In this document: positions 1 to 6,650 of the stretch, piece after piece
Numbering within the stretch: the first letter of the stretch is position 1
Layout of the letters: each line of letters begins with the position of its first letter
Source of the DNA: CADEDV01 sp964596345
GTDB lineage: Bacteria > Bacteroidota > Bacteroidia > Chitinophagales > Chitinophagaceae
Assembly (NCBI GenBank): GCA_964596345.1
Contig: CAZQSZ010000004.1
Coordinates: 124,001 to 188,000, forward strand
Direction of reading: 5' to 3'
Length of the DNA: 64,000 bases
The notes under the pieces: generated by a model
Database searches by the model: none
What the model was told of the DNA's origin: nothing
What the model saw: only the letters and a program-made list of their open reading frames with translations
Position numbers and translations under genes: made by a program

Positions 1-178
1 AGACCACCACGGCCAGGATGGCACCGAATTGTATAGAAACCTCAAACAACTTCGTGAATTCATCTTTATGGATACCCAGCAGGGAACTGGTAATGATCAT
101 ATGCCCCGTGGAAGAGACGGGAAGAAATTCTGTTAACCCTTCTACGATGGCGATGACAACTGCTTCAACGATGCCCAT
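1..178 (-). CDS. uppP: Undecaprenyl-diphosphatase UppP (BacA), N-terminal part
   Basis: Membrane phosphatase that recycles undecaprenyl pyrophosphate to the monophosphate carrier for peptidoglycan and other envelope polymers. Only the first 59 codons lie in the window; the gene runs off the left edge. The visible N-terminus has the family's opening hydrophobic helix with an EGLTEFLPVSSTGH segment, part of the conserved active-site region of the BacA/UppP family. The ATG at 178-176 starts exactly where family members start. In Bacteroidota the order ftsX, DUF3098, uppP is commonly conserved and is seen here, supporting the call. A terminator-like hairpin separates it from DUF3098, so it may have its own promoter. 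Confidence 0.93.
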   Translation of the reverse strand, partial: MGIVEAVVIAIVEGLTEFLPVSSTGHMIITSSLLGIHKDEFTKLFEVSIQFGAILAVVV

Positions 179-218
179 GGATATAATTTAAACAGGTAAA
201 CAAGTTAGAACTATTTGA

Positions 219-251
219 TAATAAAAAAGCGATGAAGGATCCATCGCTTTT
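219..251 (-). terminator. Intrinsic terminator after the DUF3098 gene
   Basis: Perfect 10-bp inverted repeat: AAAAGCGATG at 225-234 pairs with CATCGCTTTT at 242-251 across a 7-nt loop. On the minus strand it is followed by a run of T. It sits 22 bp beyond the DUF3098 stop codon. Confidence 0.75.
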
Positions 252-272
252 CAACAGGTTGTAACCGTATAA

Positions 273-518
273 TTAATTAGCCGCTTTCGGTTTTTTGAAG
301 ATCGCAAAGATTTCGATCACCAGCCCGGCCAGGATCAGGATCGGGGCCACGGTGATGCGGGTGCTGCTGTACACTTCTTTCTCGTTGAACACCGCCGGGT
401 CTGTGCTCTTTCCCCCGGACATCAGGAACATGCCAATAGCAATCACTACGATGCCAACCAGCATCCACAAATAATTTTCTTTGGTAAACATGGAAGGCGT
501 TGCCTGCTTATCACTCAT
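273..518 (-). CDS. DUF3098 family small membrane protein
   Basis: 81-residue protein with two predicted membrane helices (about residues 17-34 and 57-74) joined by a short loop containing the GGKSTDPAVFNEKEVYSSTR segment, typical of DUF3098 (known mainly in Bacteroidota). Function is unknown. It lies between ftsX and uppP, the usual place for the family, which suggests a role near cell division or envelope synthesis. That role is inferred from context only. The ATG at 518 is the only sensible start. The preceding spacer is filled with 7-bp repeats. Confidence 0.85.
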   Translation of the reverse strand: MSDKQATPSMFTKENYLWMLVGIVVIAIGMFLMSGGKSTDPAVFNEKEVYSSTRITVAPILILAGLVIEIFAIFKKPKAAN

Positions 519-551
519 TTGAGATGTTTTTGGGTCTGCAATATAATGAAA

Positions 552-632
552 AGTCCATAGTCCATGGTCAATAGTCCATAGTCGATAGTCAATAGTCCAT
601 GGACTGTCGACTGTGGTCCATCGTCCGTTGTC
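552..632. repeat. 7-bp tandem repeat array (consensus RGTCCAT) in the ftsX-DUF3098 spacer
   Basis: Eleven consecutive 7-bp units cover 552-628: AGTCCAT, AGTCCAT, GGTCAAT, AGTCCAT, AGTCGAT, AGTCAAT, AGTCCAT, then two units in inverted sense (GGACTGT, CGACTGT), then GGTCCAT and CGTCCGT, with a partial unit to 632. AGTCCATGGACT at 594-605 is a perfect palindrome. The array fills almost the whole 116-bp spacer between two co-directional genes. The same unit recurs inside leuS at 2253-2287. It is not CRISPR-like because there are no unique spacers. Confidence 0.9.
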
Positions 633-634
633 TT

Positions 635-1507
635 CTAATACAAATCATCCAGCTTCATCCGCAAATACTTCAGCACACTGCGGTGGGTACTGAATACCGT
701 AATGCAGATACCGATAAAAATAAGCCCGGCAAACAGCACGAACAGGCTGGTATTATCATGGGCGGCTTTCATCCAGGGAATATATTTTTCAGCAATCATT
801 ACCAGGAACCAGATGGCTGCTACCGCAATTACCCCGCTGATGGCCCCGTTGATAACGGCCCTTACATTCATGGGTTTGGCAATGAACCAGCGGGTGGCCC
901 CCACCATTTGCATGGTTTTGATGAGAAAACGGTTACTGAACATGGCCAGTTTGATGGTATTATCGATCAGGATAATGACCACAATGGCCAGGATGATGGC
1001 CAGCACCAGCATCACGATACTGGCGGTACGCAGGTTCTCCGTCATTTTACCAACCACAGCTTCGGGATAGGCCACTTCACTCACATAGGTCTGCTGCTCC
1101 AGGTCGGCCCGGATAGCTTTGAGCGAATCGGTATTCAGGTATTCTTCCTTTACTTTAAAGTCGATACTGTTGGGCAGCGGATTTTCGGTCAGGATCTTGT
1201 CCCAGCCTTCGTTACCATCTTTCAGGTATTTTTCTTTCGCCATTTCCTTGGTCACATACACGTAGTTTTTGATATAGGGCTTGGCCCCCAGGTAGGTCAC
1301 CAGGGCCACACTGTCCTTGGGATTCAGGTCGCCCCGCAGGTAAGCACTCACGGTCACATCATCCTTTAAATTTTTGACGATCTTGTTGGCATTGATCACC
1401 AGCCATCCGATCACGCCTAAGAAGAACAACACCAGCGTTACCCCCAGGATGGACATGAAATAGGAGGGTTTACCACGTTTGATAGAAGCTTTTCCTGATT
1501 GAGACAT
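635..1507 (-). CDS. ftsX: Cell division ABC transporter permease FtsX
   Basis: 290-residue FtsX-type permease. With the ATPase FtsE it couples cytokinesis to activation of peptidoglycan hydrolases at the division septum. The protein has a short basic cytoplasmic N-terminus, a first membrane helix (about residues 20-40), a periplasmic domain (about 45-160), and three further helices around 170-195, 215-240 and 255-275. This is the FtsX layout, and the length is typical. ftsE is not in the window and is usually unlinked in Bacteroidota. A TATTTTTG promoter box lies 31 nt upstream on the minus strand, divergent from the leuS promoter. Downstream genes are DUF3098 and uppP. Confidence 0.92.
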   Translation of the reverse strand: MSQSGKASIKRGKPSYFMSILGVTLVLFFLGVIGWLVINANKIVKNLKDDVTVSAYLRGDLNPKDSVALVTYLGAKPYIKNYVYVTKEMAKEKYLKDGNEGWDKILTENPLPNSIDFKVKEEYLNTDSLKAIRADLEQQTYVSEVAYPEAVVGKMTENLRTASIVMLVLAIILAIVVIILIDNTIKLAMFSNRFLIKTMQMVGATRWFIAKPMNVRAVINGAISGVIAVAAIWFLVMIAEKYIPWMKAAHDNTSLFVLFAGLIFIGICITVFSTHRSVLKYLRMKLDDLY

Positions 1508-1538
1508 GCAATAGAATTTTGAATTTTACGGGTTGCAG

Positions 1539-1546
1539 CAAAAATA
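1539..1546 (-). promoter_or_regulatory. Candidate -7 promoter box for ftsX (TATTTTTG)
   Basis: Exact match to the Bacteroidota TAnnTTTG element on the minus strand, 31 nt before the ftsX ATG. It lies back to back with an identical plus-strand box at 1569. No clear TTTG -33 partner was seen. Confidence 0.55.
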
Positions 1547-1568
1547 GCAGTTTAAGGGCTACAATTAG

Positions 1569-1576
1569 TATTTTTG
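1569..1576 (+). promoter_or_regulatory. Candidate -7 promoter box for leuS (TATTTTTG)
   Basis: Exact TAnnTTTG match on the plus strand, 22 bp from the divergent ftsX box. If used, the leuS mRNA would have a leader of roughly 165 nt. Confidence 0.5.
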
Positions 1577-1744
1577 CGACCATTTAAACGATTGCCAACG
1601 GCTCATATTGCCATCGGTGGGAAAGATATTGTTAAAGAATTTTAGCCGGCTCCGGTAGCCCTGCTCATCGTCCCTTGCGACGCTCCGTTCAGGGTTCTGT
1701 CCGCTGCTCTTCATAATTAGAAAATACAAACTGTAAACTGATAC
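1577..1744 (+). other. leuS leader region with a repeat-like segment
   Basis: This stretch between the leuS promoter box and ATG contains no plus-strand ATG. A GC-rich block at about 1665-1710 (with CCCTTGCGACGCTCCGTTCA) resembles, from memory, a degenerate copy of a dispersed intergenic repeat common in Bacteroidota. A 49-codon minus-strand reading frame (1714 to 1565) crosses it. That frame has no recognised family and is probably not a gene. No T-box-like conserved sequence was found. Confidence 0.35.
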
Positions 1745-4690
1745 ATGGAATACCAATTCAGGGATATTGAAAAGAAATGGCAGGAACAATGGAAAACAAC
1801 CCATGCTTATAAAGTGGGTAATGATCTCAGCAAGCCCAAGTATTATGTGCTCGATATGTTTCCCTATCCCAGCGGAGCCGGTCTGCATGTGGGCCATCCT
1901 TTGGGGTATATTGCTTCGGATATTTACAGCCGTTACAAACGACTGAAAGGGTTCAATGTGCTGCACCCGATGGGCTTTGACAGTTTTGGTTTGCCGGCCG
2001 AACAATATGCACTGGATACCGGCCAGCACCCGGCCGAAACCACGAAGAAGAATATTGCCACGTTCAAATCGCAGTTAGACAATATCGGCTTCTGCTACGA
2101 CTGGAGCCGTGAAGTGCAAACCAGTGACCCCAATTATTATAAATGGACACAATGGATATTCCTGCAATTGTTCAACAGTTACTTTGACAAAAAAGAGAAC
2201 AAGGCAAAACCGATCCAAGAACTGGTAAAGAAATTTGAAACGGAAGGGAATCAGTCCATGGTCCATGGCCCATCGTCCATGGACTTTACTGCTGATGAAT
2301 GGAAGCAGTATGACGAAAAAACACAACAGGATATTTTAATGAACCATCGCCTTGCTTTCAGCAAATACGGCGAAGTGAACTGGTGTGAAGCCCTGGGAAC
2401 TGTATTGGCCAATGATGAAGTGGTGAATGGCGTGAGCGAAAGAGGCGGCTTCCCGGTGGAGAAAAAGAAAATGCGGCAATGGTATTTGCGCATCACGGCC
2501 TATGCTGACCGCTTGCTGGAAGGACTGGAGACCGTTGATTTCAGCGACAGCATGAAAGAAATGCAGCGCAACTGGATCGGTAAATCGCAGGGAGCAGAAA
2601 TGGATTTTGAGATAAAGGGCCATGCTAAAAAACTCACGGTTTATACTACGAGACCCGATACCATTTTTGGTGTTGATTTTATGGTGCTGGCACCTGAACA
2701 TGAACTGGTGGCCGAAATAACAACGCCGGAACAACAGGAGGAGATTGATAAATACCTGCACTATGTAAAAAGCCGGAGCGACCGGGAACGCCAGTCTGAA
2801 GTGAAACAGATCACCGGTTGTTTTACGGGTTCCTATGCAGTGAATCCCTTTGATGGCCGGCAGATCCCCATCTGGATCGCCGAATATGTACTGGCCGGTT
2901 ATGGCACCGGCGCTATCATGGCGGTGCCCTGTGGTGATCAACGTGACTTTGCCTTTGCGAAACATTTTAATATACCCGTCACCAATATCATTGGGGAACA
3001 TTTCAATGGCGAAGAAGCCAATCCCACCAAGGAAGCGACCCTGTACAATAGCGGTTTCTTAAATGGCCTGCTGATGAAAGATGCCATTGGCGTGGCCATC
3101 AATAAAATTGAAGAACTGGGTATCGGCAAACGCCAGGTGAATTATAAAATGCGGGATGCCGGTTTCAGCCGCCAGCGTTACTGGGGTGAACCTTTCCCGA
3201 TCAAATGGATCAATGGTATCGCATGCCCGTTGGATGAAACGGAATTGCCGTTTGAATTACCACATGTGGATAGTTATAAGCCGGGGCCCAATGGCCAGGG
3301 CCCATTAGCGAATATACCCGAATGGGTGAACAGGAAAGTAAAACTGGCTCCGCCTGCGGGGTCTGAAGCCCCATCTCCTTCAGGAGAGGGGGTTGGGGGT
3401 GAGGTGGAAACAAGTACGATGCCGGGCTACGCCGGTTCTTCCTGGTATTTCTTACGGTATATGGACCCGCAGAATCCCGAAACATTTTGCGACCGGAAAT
3501 TATCGGATTACTGGAACCAGGTGGACCTTTATATTGGCGGTACGGAACATGCTGTCGGGCATTTATTGTACAGCCGTATGTGGACGAAAGTTTTATACGA
3601 TCTCGGCCATATTGGTTTTGATGAACCGTTTAAACGGTTGGTGAACCAGGGGATGATACAGGGGAGTAGCCGGTTTGTGTATAGAATTAATCCTTCAACT
3701 GTATTTGCGGAGAAGGATTTTAATATTGGAAGTGTTTTTGTTTCTGTTGGTGTAAGGGATAAGTTCATTAAGGGTGAGATGTCCTTTACTGAATTATATA
3801 AAAAGCTGAAAGCGGTGAGGCCTTCATTGCCAGATAATGTTATAGATGATATCTTAACTATATCTTTTAATTCGATACATGTAGATGTGAATATAGTTGA
3901 TGGTCTTGAGCTGGATACGGAGGCATTCATTAAATCGAAACCAGATTATGCAAACGCTGTGTTCATTTTAGAAGACGGCAAATATATCTGCGGCTCCGAA
4001 GTAGAAAAAATGTCCAAATCAAAATACAATACGGTTAACCCGGATGTATTAGTGGCTAAATACGGTGCCGACACCTTCCGCATGTATGAAATGTTTCTCG
4101 GCCCCGTGGAAATGAGCAAACCCTGGGACACCAAGGGCATTGAAGGGGTGCACCGCTTTTTGAAAAAACTCTGGCGCTTGTTCAATGATGAAGTGAAAGG
4201 TAAAGTATGGACAACGGAGAAGGCTACGGAAGCCGAACTGAAAGTATTGCACAAGACCATCAAACAGATTGAAGAAGTAACGGAGCGGTTCAGTTTCAAT
4301 ACGGGTGTCAGTGGTTTTATGATCGCCGTGAATGAACTTACCGATCTGAAATGCCATAAGAAAGAAGTACTGGAGCAATTGCTCATCCTGCTCACGCCGT
4401 ATGCCCCGCATATTGCGGAAGAACTCTGGTCGCAATTGGGCAACAGTGGCAGTATCCTGGATGCACCCTACCCGAAATTTGAAGCGAAATATGTAACCGA
4501 AAGCAGCAAGGAATACCCGGTGTCCATCAATGGCAAGACAAGAACCACGATGGATATTGCACTCGATGCCACACAGGAAGAAGTGGAGAAACTCGTACTG
4601 GCCAATGAAGTGGTGCAGAAATGGATCGAAGGCAAGCCGGTGAAGAAATTCATTTTCGTGAAAGGAAAGATGGTGAACGTGGTGATTTAA
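1745..4690 (+). CDS. leuS: Leucyl-tRNA synthetase
   Basis: Class I synthetase that charges tRNA-Leu. The ATP-binding HVGH motif is at residues 48-51. A CP1 editing domain covers the middle third, the GGTEHAVGHLLYSRMW catalytic segment follows, then KMSKS at 755-759, the anticodon-binding helices and the C-terminal domain. The ATG at 1745 gives the family's usual N-terminus. At 981 residues it is somewhat longer than related proteins as I recall them, and three internal segments account for this. A 7-bp-repeat insertion lies at about residues 170-181. A Pro/Gly/Ser-rich repeat-derived stretch lies at about 538-556. An AT-rich segment of about 640-730 precedes KMSKS. All keep the frame open, so the enzyme is presumably functional and tolerates surface insertions. 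A gene for a secreted protein starts 22 bp downstream. Confidence 0.97.
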   Translation: MEYQFRDIEKKWQEQWKTTHAYKVGNDLSKPKYYVLDMFPYPSGAGLHVGHPLGYIASDIYSRYKRLKGFNVLHPMGFDSFGLPAEQYALDTGQHPAETTKKNIATFKSQLDNIGFCYDWSREVQTSDPNYYKWTQWIFLQLFNSYFDKKENKAKPIQELVKKFETEGNQSMVHGPSSMDFTADEWKQYDEKTQQDILMNHRLAFSKYGEVNWCEALGTVLANDEVVNGVSERGGFPVEKKKMRQWYLRITAYADRLLEGLETVDFSDSMKEMQRNWIGKSQGAEMDFEIKGHAKKLTVYTTRPDTIFGVDFMVLAPEHELVAEITTPEQQEEIDKYLHYVKSRSDRERQSEVKQITGCFTGSYAVNPFDGRQIPIWIAEYVLAGYGTGAIMAVPCGDQRDFAFAKHFNIPVTNIIGEHFNGEEANPTKEATLYNSGFLNGLLMKDAIGVAINKIEELGIGKRQVNYKMRDAGFSRQRYWGEPFPIKWINGIACPLDETELPFELPHVDSYKPGPNGQGPLANIPEWVNRKVKLAPPAGSEAPSPSGEGVGGEVETSTMPGYAGSSWYFLRYMDPQNPETFCDRKLSDYWNQVDLYIGGTEHAVGHLLYSRMWTKVLYDLGHIGFDEPFKRLVNQGMIQGSSRFVYRINPSTVFAEKDFNIGSVFVSVGVRDKFIKGEMSFTELYKKLKAVRPSLPDNVIDDILTISFNSIHVDVNIVDGLELDTEAFIKSKPDYANAVFILEDGKYICGSEVEKMSKSKYNTVNPDVLVAKYGADTFRMYEMFLGPVEMSKPWDTKGIEGVHRFLKKLWRLFNDEVKGKVWTTEKATEAELKVLHKTIKQIEEVTERFSFNTGVSGFMIAVNELTDLKCHKKEVLEQLLILLTPYAPHIAEELWSQLGNSGSILDAPYPKFEAKYVTESSKEYPVSINGKTRTTMDIALDATQEEVEKLVLANEVVQKWIEGKPVKKFIFVKGKMVNVVI
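2253..2287 (+). repeat. In-frame 7-bp repeat insertion within leuS
   Basis: Four direct 7-bp units (AGTCCAT, GGTCCAT, GGCCCAT, CGTCCAT) followed by GGACTTT, inside the leuS reading frame and encoding roughly SMVHGPSSMDF. These are the units of the intergenic array at 552-632. The flanking protein sequence (ETEGN before, FTADEWKQYDEKTQ after) is normal Bacteroidota LeuRS, so the repeat looks inserted. Confidence 0.85.
3355..3408 (+). repeat. In-frame palindromic repeat insertion within leuS
   Basis: A block containing CCATCTCCTTCAGGAGAGGG and then GGTTGGGGGTGAGG is translated as a low-complexity PPAGSEAPSPSGEGVGGEV stretch just before the conserved TSTMPGYAGSSWYF segment. CTCCTTCAGGAG is self-complementary. 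As I recall, Bacteroidota genomes carry near-identical dispersed intergenic repeats of this kind. The block is GC-rich compared with its flanks. Confidence 0.75.
3670..3930 (+). other. AT-rich segment inside leuS
   Basis: The region just before KMSKS (about residues 642-728) is strikingly AT-rich. Positions 3721-3780 hold 20 G/C of 60 and 3841-3900 hold 14 of 60, against 32 of 60 at 4081-4140 in the same gene. It encodes a variable stretch with about 40 residues (around VRDKFIKGEMSFTELYKK) that I do not recall from other Bacteroidota LeuRS. It then returns to the conserved IHVDVNIV and YICGSEVEKMSKS segments. Confidence 0.6.
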
Positions 4691-4712
4691 ATTCATTGCT
4701 TAAAACCATAAT

Positions 4713-5387
4713 ATGAAATATTCAATTTTATTTATTGCATTGCTGGCAACTGCTCTTACAGCAAAAGCAATCGACTGTGAAGGCTATATCCTCAATAAAA
4801 AAGGCGATACTGTAAAAGGCACTATTGATGCACCCAAGGCAAAAGCCCTGCTGGATAAAAAGGGAATTGACTTTGGCGCCATGTGGGATGAAGTGAAGTT
4901 TGCAGAACCCGGAGGCAAATCAAAGAAAATGAAGGCAGGTGATATTACCGGCTTTGGTTTCACTCATGAAAGCCAGTGGCATCATTTCGAAGTGCTGGAT
5001 ATGCAAAAAAATACGGGCCAGAAAGTACCGAAGATATTCGGTAAAATGGTCAATGATTTTGTGTTTTTTGTAGAAAGGATAGATGATGGCCCCTTGCCCA
5101 TTTACAAGCAACACTGGAATTCAGAAAATTCAAGAAGGGATCCTTCAGGCACAGAAAGAGTAACTGGGTACTCCGCCAATGCAGACCTGTATGTAAAGAA
5201 TGCGGAATACGGTTTTGTGGAAATAGCTCCCACCACATTGGGCGGCAATAAAAAGCTAAAAGATTTTTTGAAAAAATACCTCAAGCTGGAAGAAGAGTTT
5301 TTGAACACCGTAGACGACAAAGCAAAATTCACAGAAGCAGAAGAAATACTGAAGCGGTACAATACCTGGAAAAAAGCGAAAGGGTAG
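4713..5387 (+). CDS. Secreted protein of unknown function
   Basis: 224 residues starting with a clear signal peptide (MKYSILFIALLATALTAKA, cleavage near residue 19). No recognised domain. The mature part begins DCEGYILNKKGDTVKGTI, a phrasing common in Bacteroidota periplasmic or outer-membrane proteins that handle an 'unkeyed' beta-rich fold. It ends in a charged, probably helical segment (about residues 185-224) rich in Lys and Glu. It follows leuS by 22 bp and may be read through from it, but no functional link is evident. The fold and role are unknown. Confidence 0.75.
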   Translation: MKYSILFIALLATALTAKAIDCEGYILNKKGDTVKGTIDAPKAKALLDKKGIDFGAMWDEVKFAEPGGKSKKMKAGDITGFGFTHESQWHHFEVLDMQKNTGQKVPKIFGKMVNDFVFFVERIDDGPLPIYKQHWNSENSRRDPSGTERVTGYSANADLYVKNAEYGFVEIAPTTLGGNKKLKDFLKKYLKLEEEFLNTVDDKAKFTEAEEILKRYNTWKKAKG

Positions 5388-5473
5388 TATTTTCTTTTAT
5401 TATACAATTGGCAAAGGCTTCCGGGCCTTTGTTCTGTTTAAGGAATCCGGTAACTTTCATAAAACATCCATCA

Positions 5474-5974
5474 ATGAAACAAGCTCTTCTGTTATTCTTT
5501 GCAATGTCCTTTCTTGTATCCTGCGAGGTAAAGATCAAAACGGGAGAACCGGAAAAGCAGGCCGGTAAATTCAGGAACGGGATCGAGATTAAAGAAAACG
5601 GGCTGAAGGTATCCGAAGCCTATCTCGTGTATGATGAGGATGGTTCATTGGTTTCAAACGATAATATTACCGATGTGGACAAGAAAGTGCGGCTGGTATT
5701 GGAGATCAGTGGCTGGCAGGAAGAAAATGGTAAAGTGCTGCTGGGGGCTTCTGAAAAAGTATCAACGAATGAAGGAGATGTTTTTTTGAACAGGGGTGAT
5801 CTTTTTGAATCTTATACGGAGGGGGTGAGTGCGGAGGACGCCAAACAAATATCCTTAACTGTAGTTATTTCTAAAGCTGATAAAATCTATGATCATTTCC
5901 TGGTGGAGTTCCGGGTTTGGGACAAACGAACCAATAAGGATATAACAGGCTCCTATAAACTGCACCTGAAATAA
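5474..5974 (+). CDS. Putative lipoprotein of unknown function
   Basis: 166 residues. The ATG at 5474 is preferred over the upstream in-frame start at 5408 because it directly begins a lipoprotein signal, with lipobox LVSC and the lipidated Cys at residue 17. The mature part has no recognised domain. It is rich in charged residues and looks beta-rich, with segments such as YLVYDEDGSLVSNDNIT and a C-terminal KDITGSYKLHLK. It is probably anchored in the outer or inner membrane facing the periplasm. A terminator follows 25 bp after the stop. Confidence 0.75.
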   Translation: MKQALLLFFAMSFLVSCEVKIKTGEPEKQAGKFRNGIEIKENGLKVSEAYLVYDEDGSLVSNDNITDVDKKVRLVLEISGWQEENGKVLLGASEKVSTNEGDVFLNRGDLFESYTEGVSAEDAKQISLTVVISKADKIYDHFLVEFRVWDKRTNKDITGSYKLHLK

Positions 5975-5998
5975 AAAGATCGTTCAACAAAACAATTC

Positions 5999-6026
5999 AA
6001 CCTTCCCCCCGGAAGGTTTTTCTTTT
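5999..6026 (+). terminator. Intrinsic terminator
   Basis: AACCTTCC at 5999-6006 pairs with GGAAGGTT at 6011-6018 around a CCCC loop, followed by a T-rich run. It closes the leuS-to-lipoprotein transcription unit. Confidence 0.85.
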
Positions 6027-6078
6027 ACCGGGCTAAACAAAATAATTGCTTCCGTGTTTTTATAAAGTAATTTGAACT

Positions 6079-6594
6079 ATGGCACATCCATCTGTTGAAT
6101 TAATACAATCATTACGGGAAACGGCCCGGCGATTGCGCAACGGTGCCCACTATGCCTGGGGCCATCATGGAGCCTGCAACTGCGGCAATTTAGTACAGGT
6201 GATCACCCCGTTGACCGAAGGAGAGATTTTGCACTATGCACAGTTGGGAAACGGGGAATGGACAGAACTGGCGGAAGAGTTTTGCGGGGTAAGTAATGCG
6301 CCGGTAAGCCTGGTGATATCCAAACTGGAACAGGCCGGGTTAACTCCGACCGATATCCACCATATCGAATACGTAAGCGATAAGCAGGTGTTGCAATACC
6401 TGCCCGGTGGTTTTCGCTGGCTCAAAAGAAATGTAAGGGAGGATGTGATCCTGTATTTTGAAGCTTTTGCGGATATGCTGGAAGAAAAATTACTAAAGAC
6501 CGTGACTATTGATATGACAGCCATGATCTCAACTTCTCTAACCGGGAAAGAGAGAGTGCCGAAGGAAACTGAAGTGCTGCAGGCAGAGTGCTAA
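6079..6594 (+). CDS. Conserved hypothetical cytoplasmic protein
   Basis: 171 residues with no signal peptide or membrane segment. The N-terminus is SVELIQSLRETARRLRNGAHYAWGHHGACNCGNLVQV, where a His pair and a CNC motif (Cys around residues 33-35) could bind a metal. The rest is mostly acidic and helical with a degenerate Lys/Glu C-terminus. I associate this type of protein with Bacteroidota but know no function. A promoter-like TAATTTG ends 4 nt before the ATG, so the mRNA may be leaderless. A strong terminator follows, so the gene is probably monocistronic. Confidence 0.75.
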   Translation: MAHPSVELIQSLRETARRLRNGAHYAWGHHGACNCGNLVQVITPLTEGEILHYAQLGNGEWTELAEEFCGVSNAPVSLVISKLEQAGLTPTDIHHIEYVSDKQVLQYLPGGFRWLKRNVREDVILYFEAFADMLEEKLLKTVTIDMTAMISTSLTGKERVPKETEVLQAEC

Positions 6595-6611
6595 AACTTT
6601 CTTTTTCTGAC

Positions 6612-6640
6612 AACCGGTGAAGAACTCACCGGTTTTTTAT
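6612..6640 (+). terminator. Intrinsic terminator
   Basis: AACCGGTGA (6612-6620) pairs perfectly with TCACCGGTT (6626-6634) around a 5-nt loop, followed by TTTT. It ends 11 bp before the next gene. Confidence 0.85.
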
Positions 6641-6650
6641 ATTTTTTGCT

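Noticed and set aside
552..632. Repeat array as a CRISPR
   Set aside because: Units are 7 bp and directly adjacent with no unique spacers and no cas genes.
599..1369. Long open frame on the plus strand opposite ftsX
   Set aside because: Its residues are unusually His- and Gln-rich, as expected of an antisense shadow. ftsX on the other strand is clearly real.
1565..1714. 49-codon minus-strand reading frame upstream of leuS as a gene
   Set aside because: No recognised family. It overlaps the leuS promoter box and a repeat-like block, and the codons look like chance.
1577..1744. T-box riboswitch in the leuS leader
   Set aside because: No conserved T-box sequence, specifier loop or terminator/antiterminator pair was visible, and T-boxes are rare in Bacteroidota.
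4049..4696. Long minus-strand frame inside leuS
   Set aside because: Antisense shadow of conserved leuS sequence with no recognisable domain.
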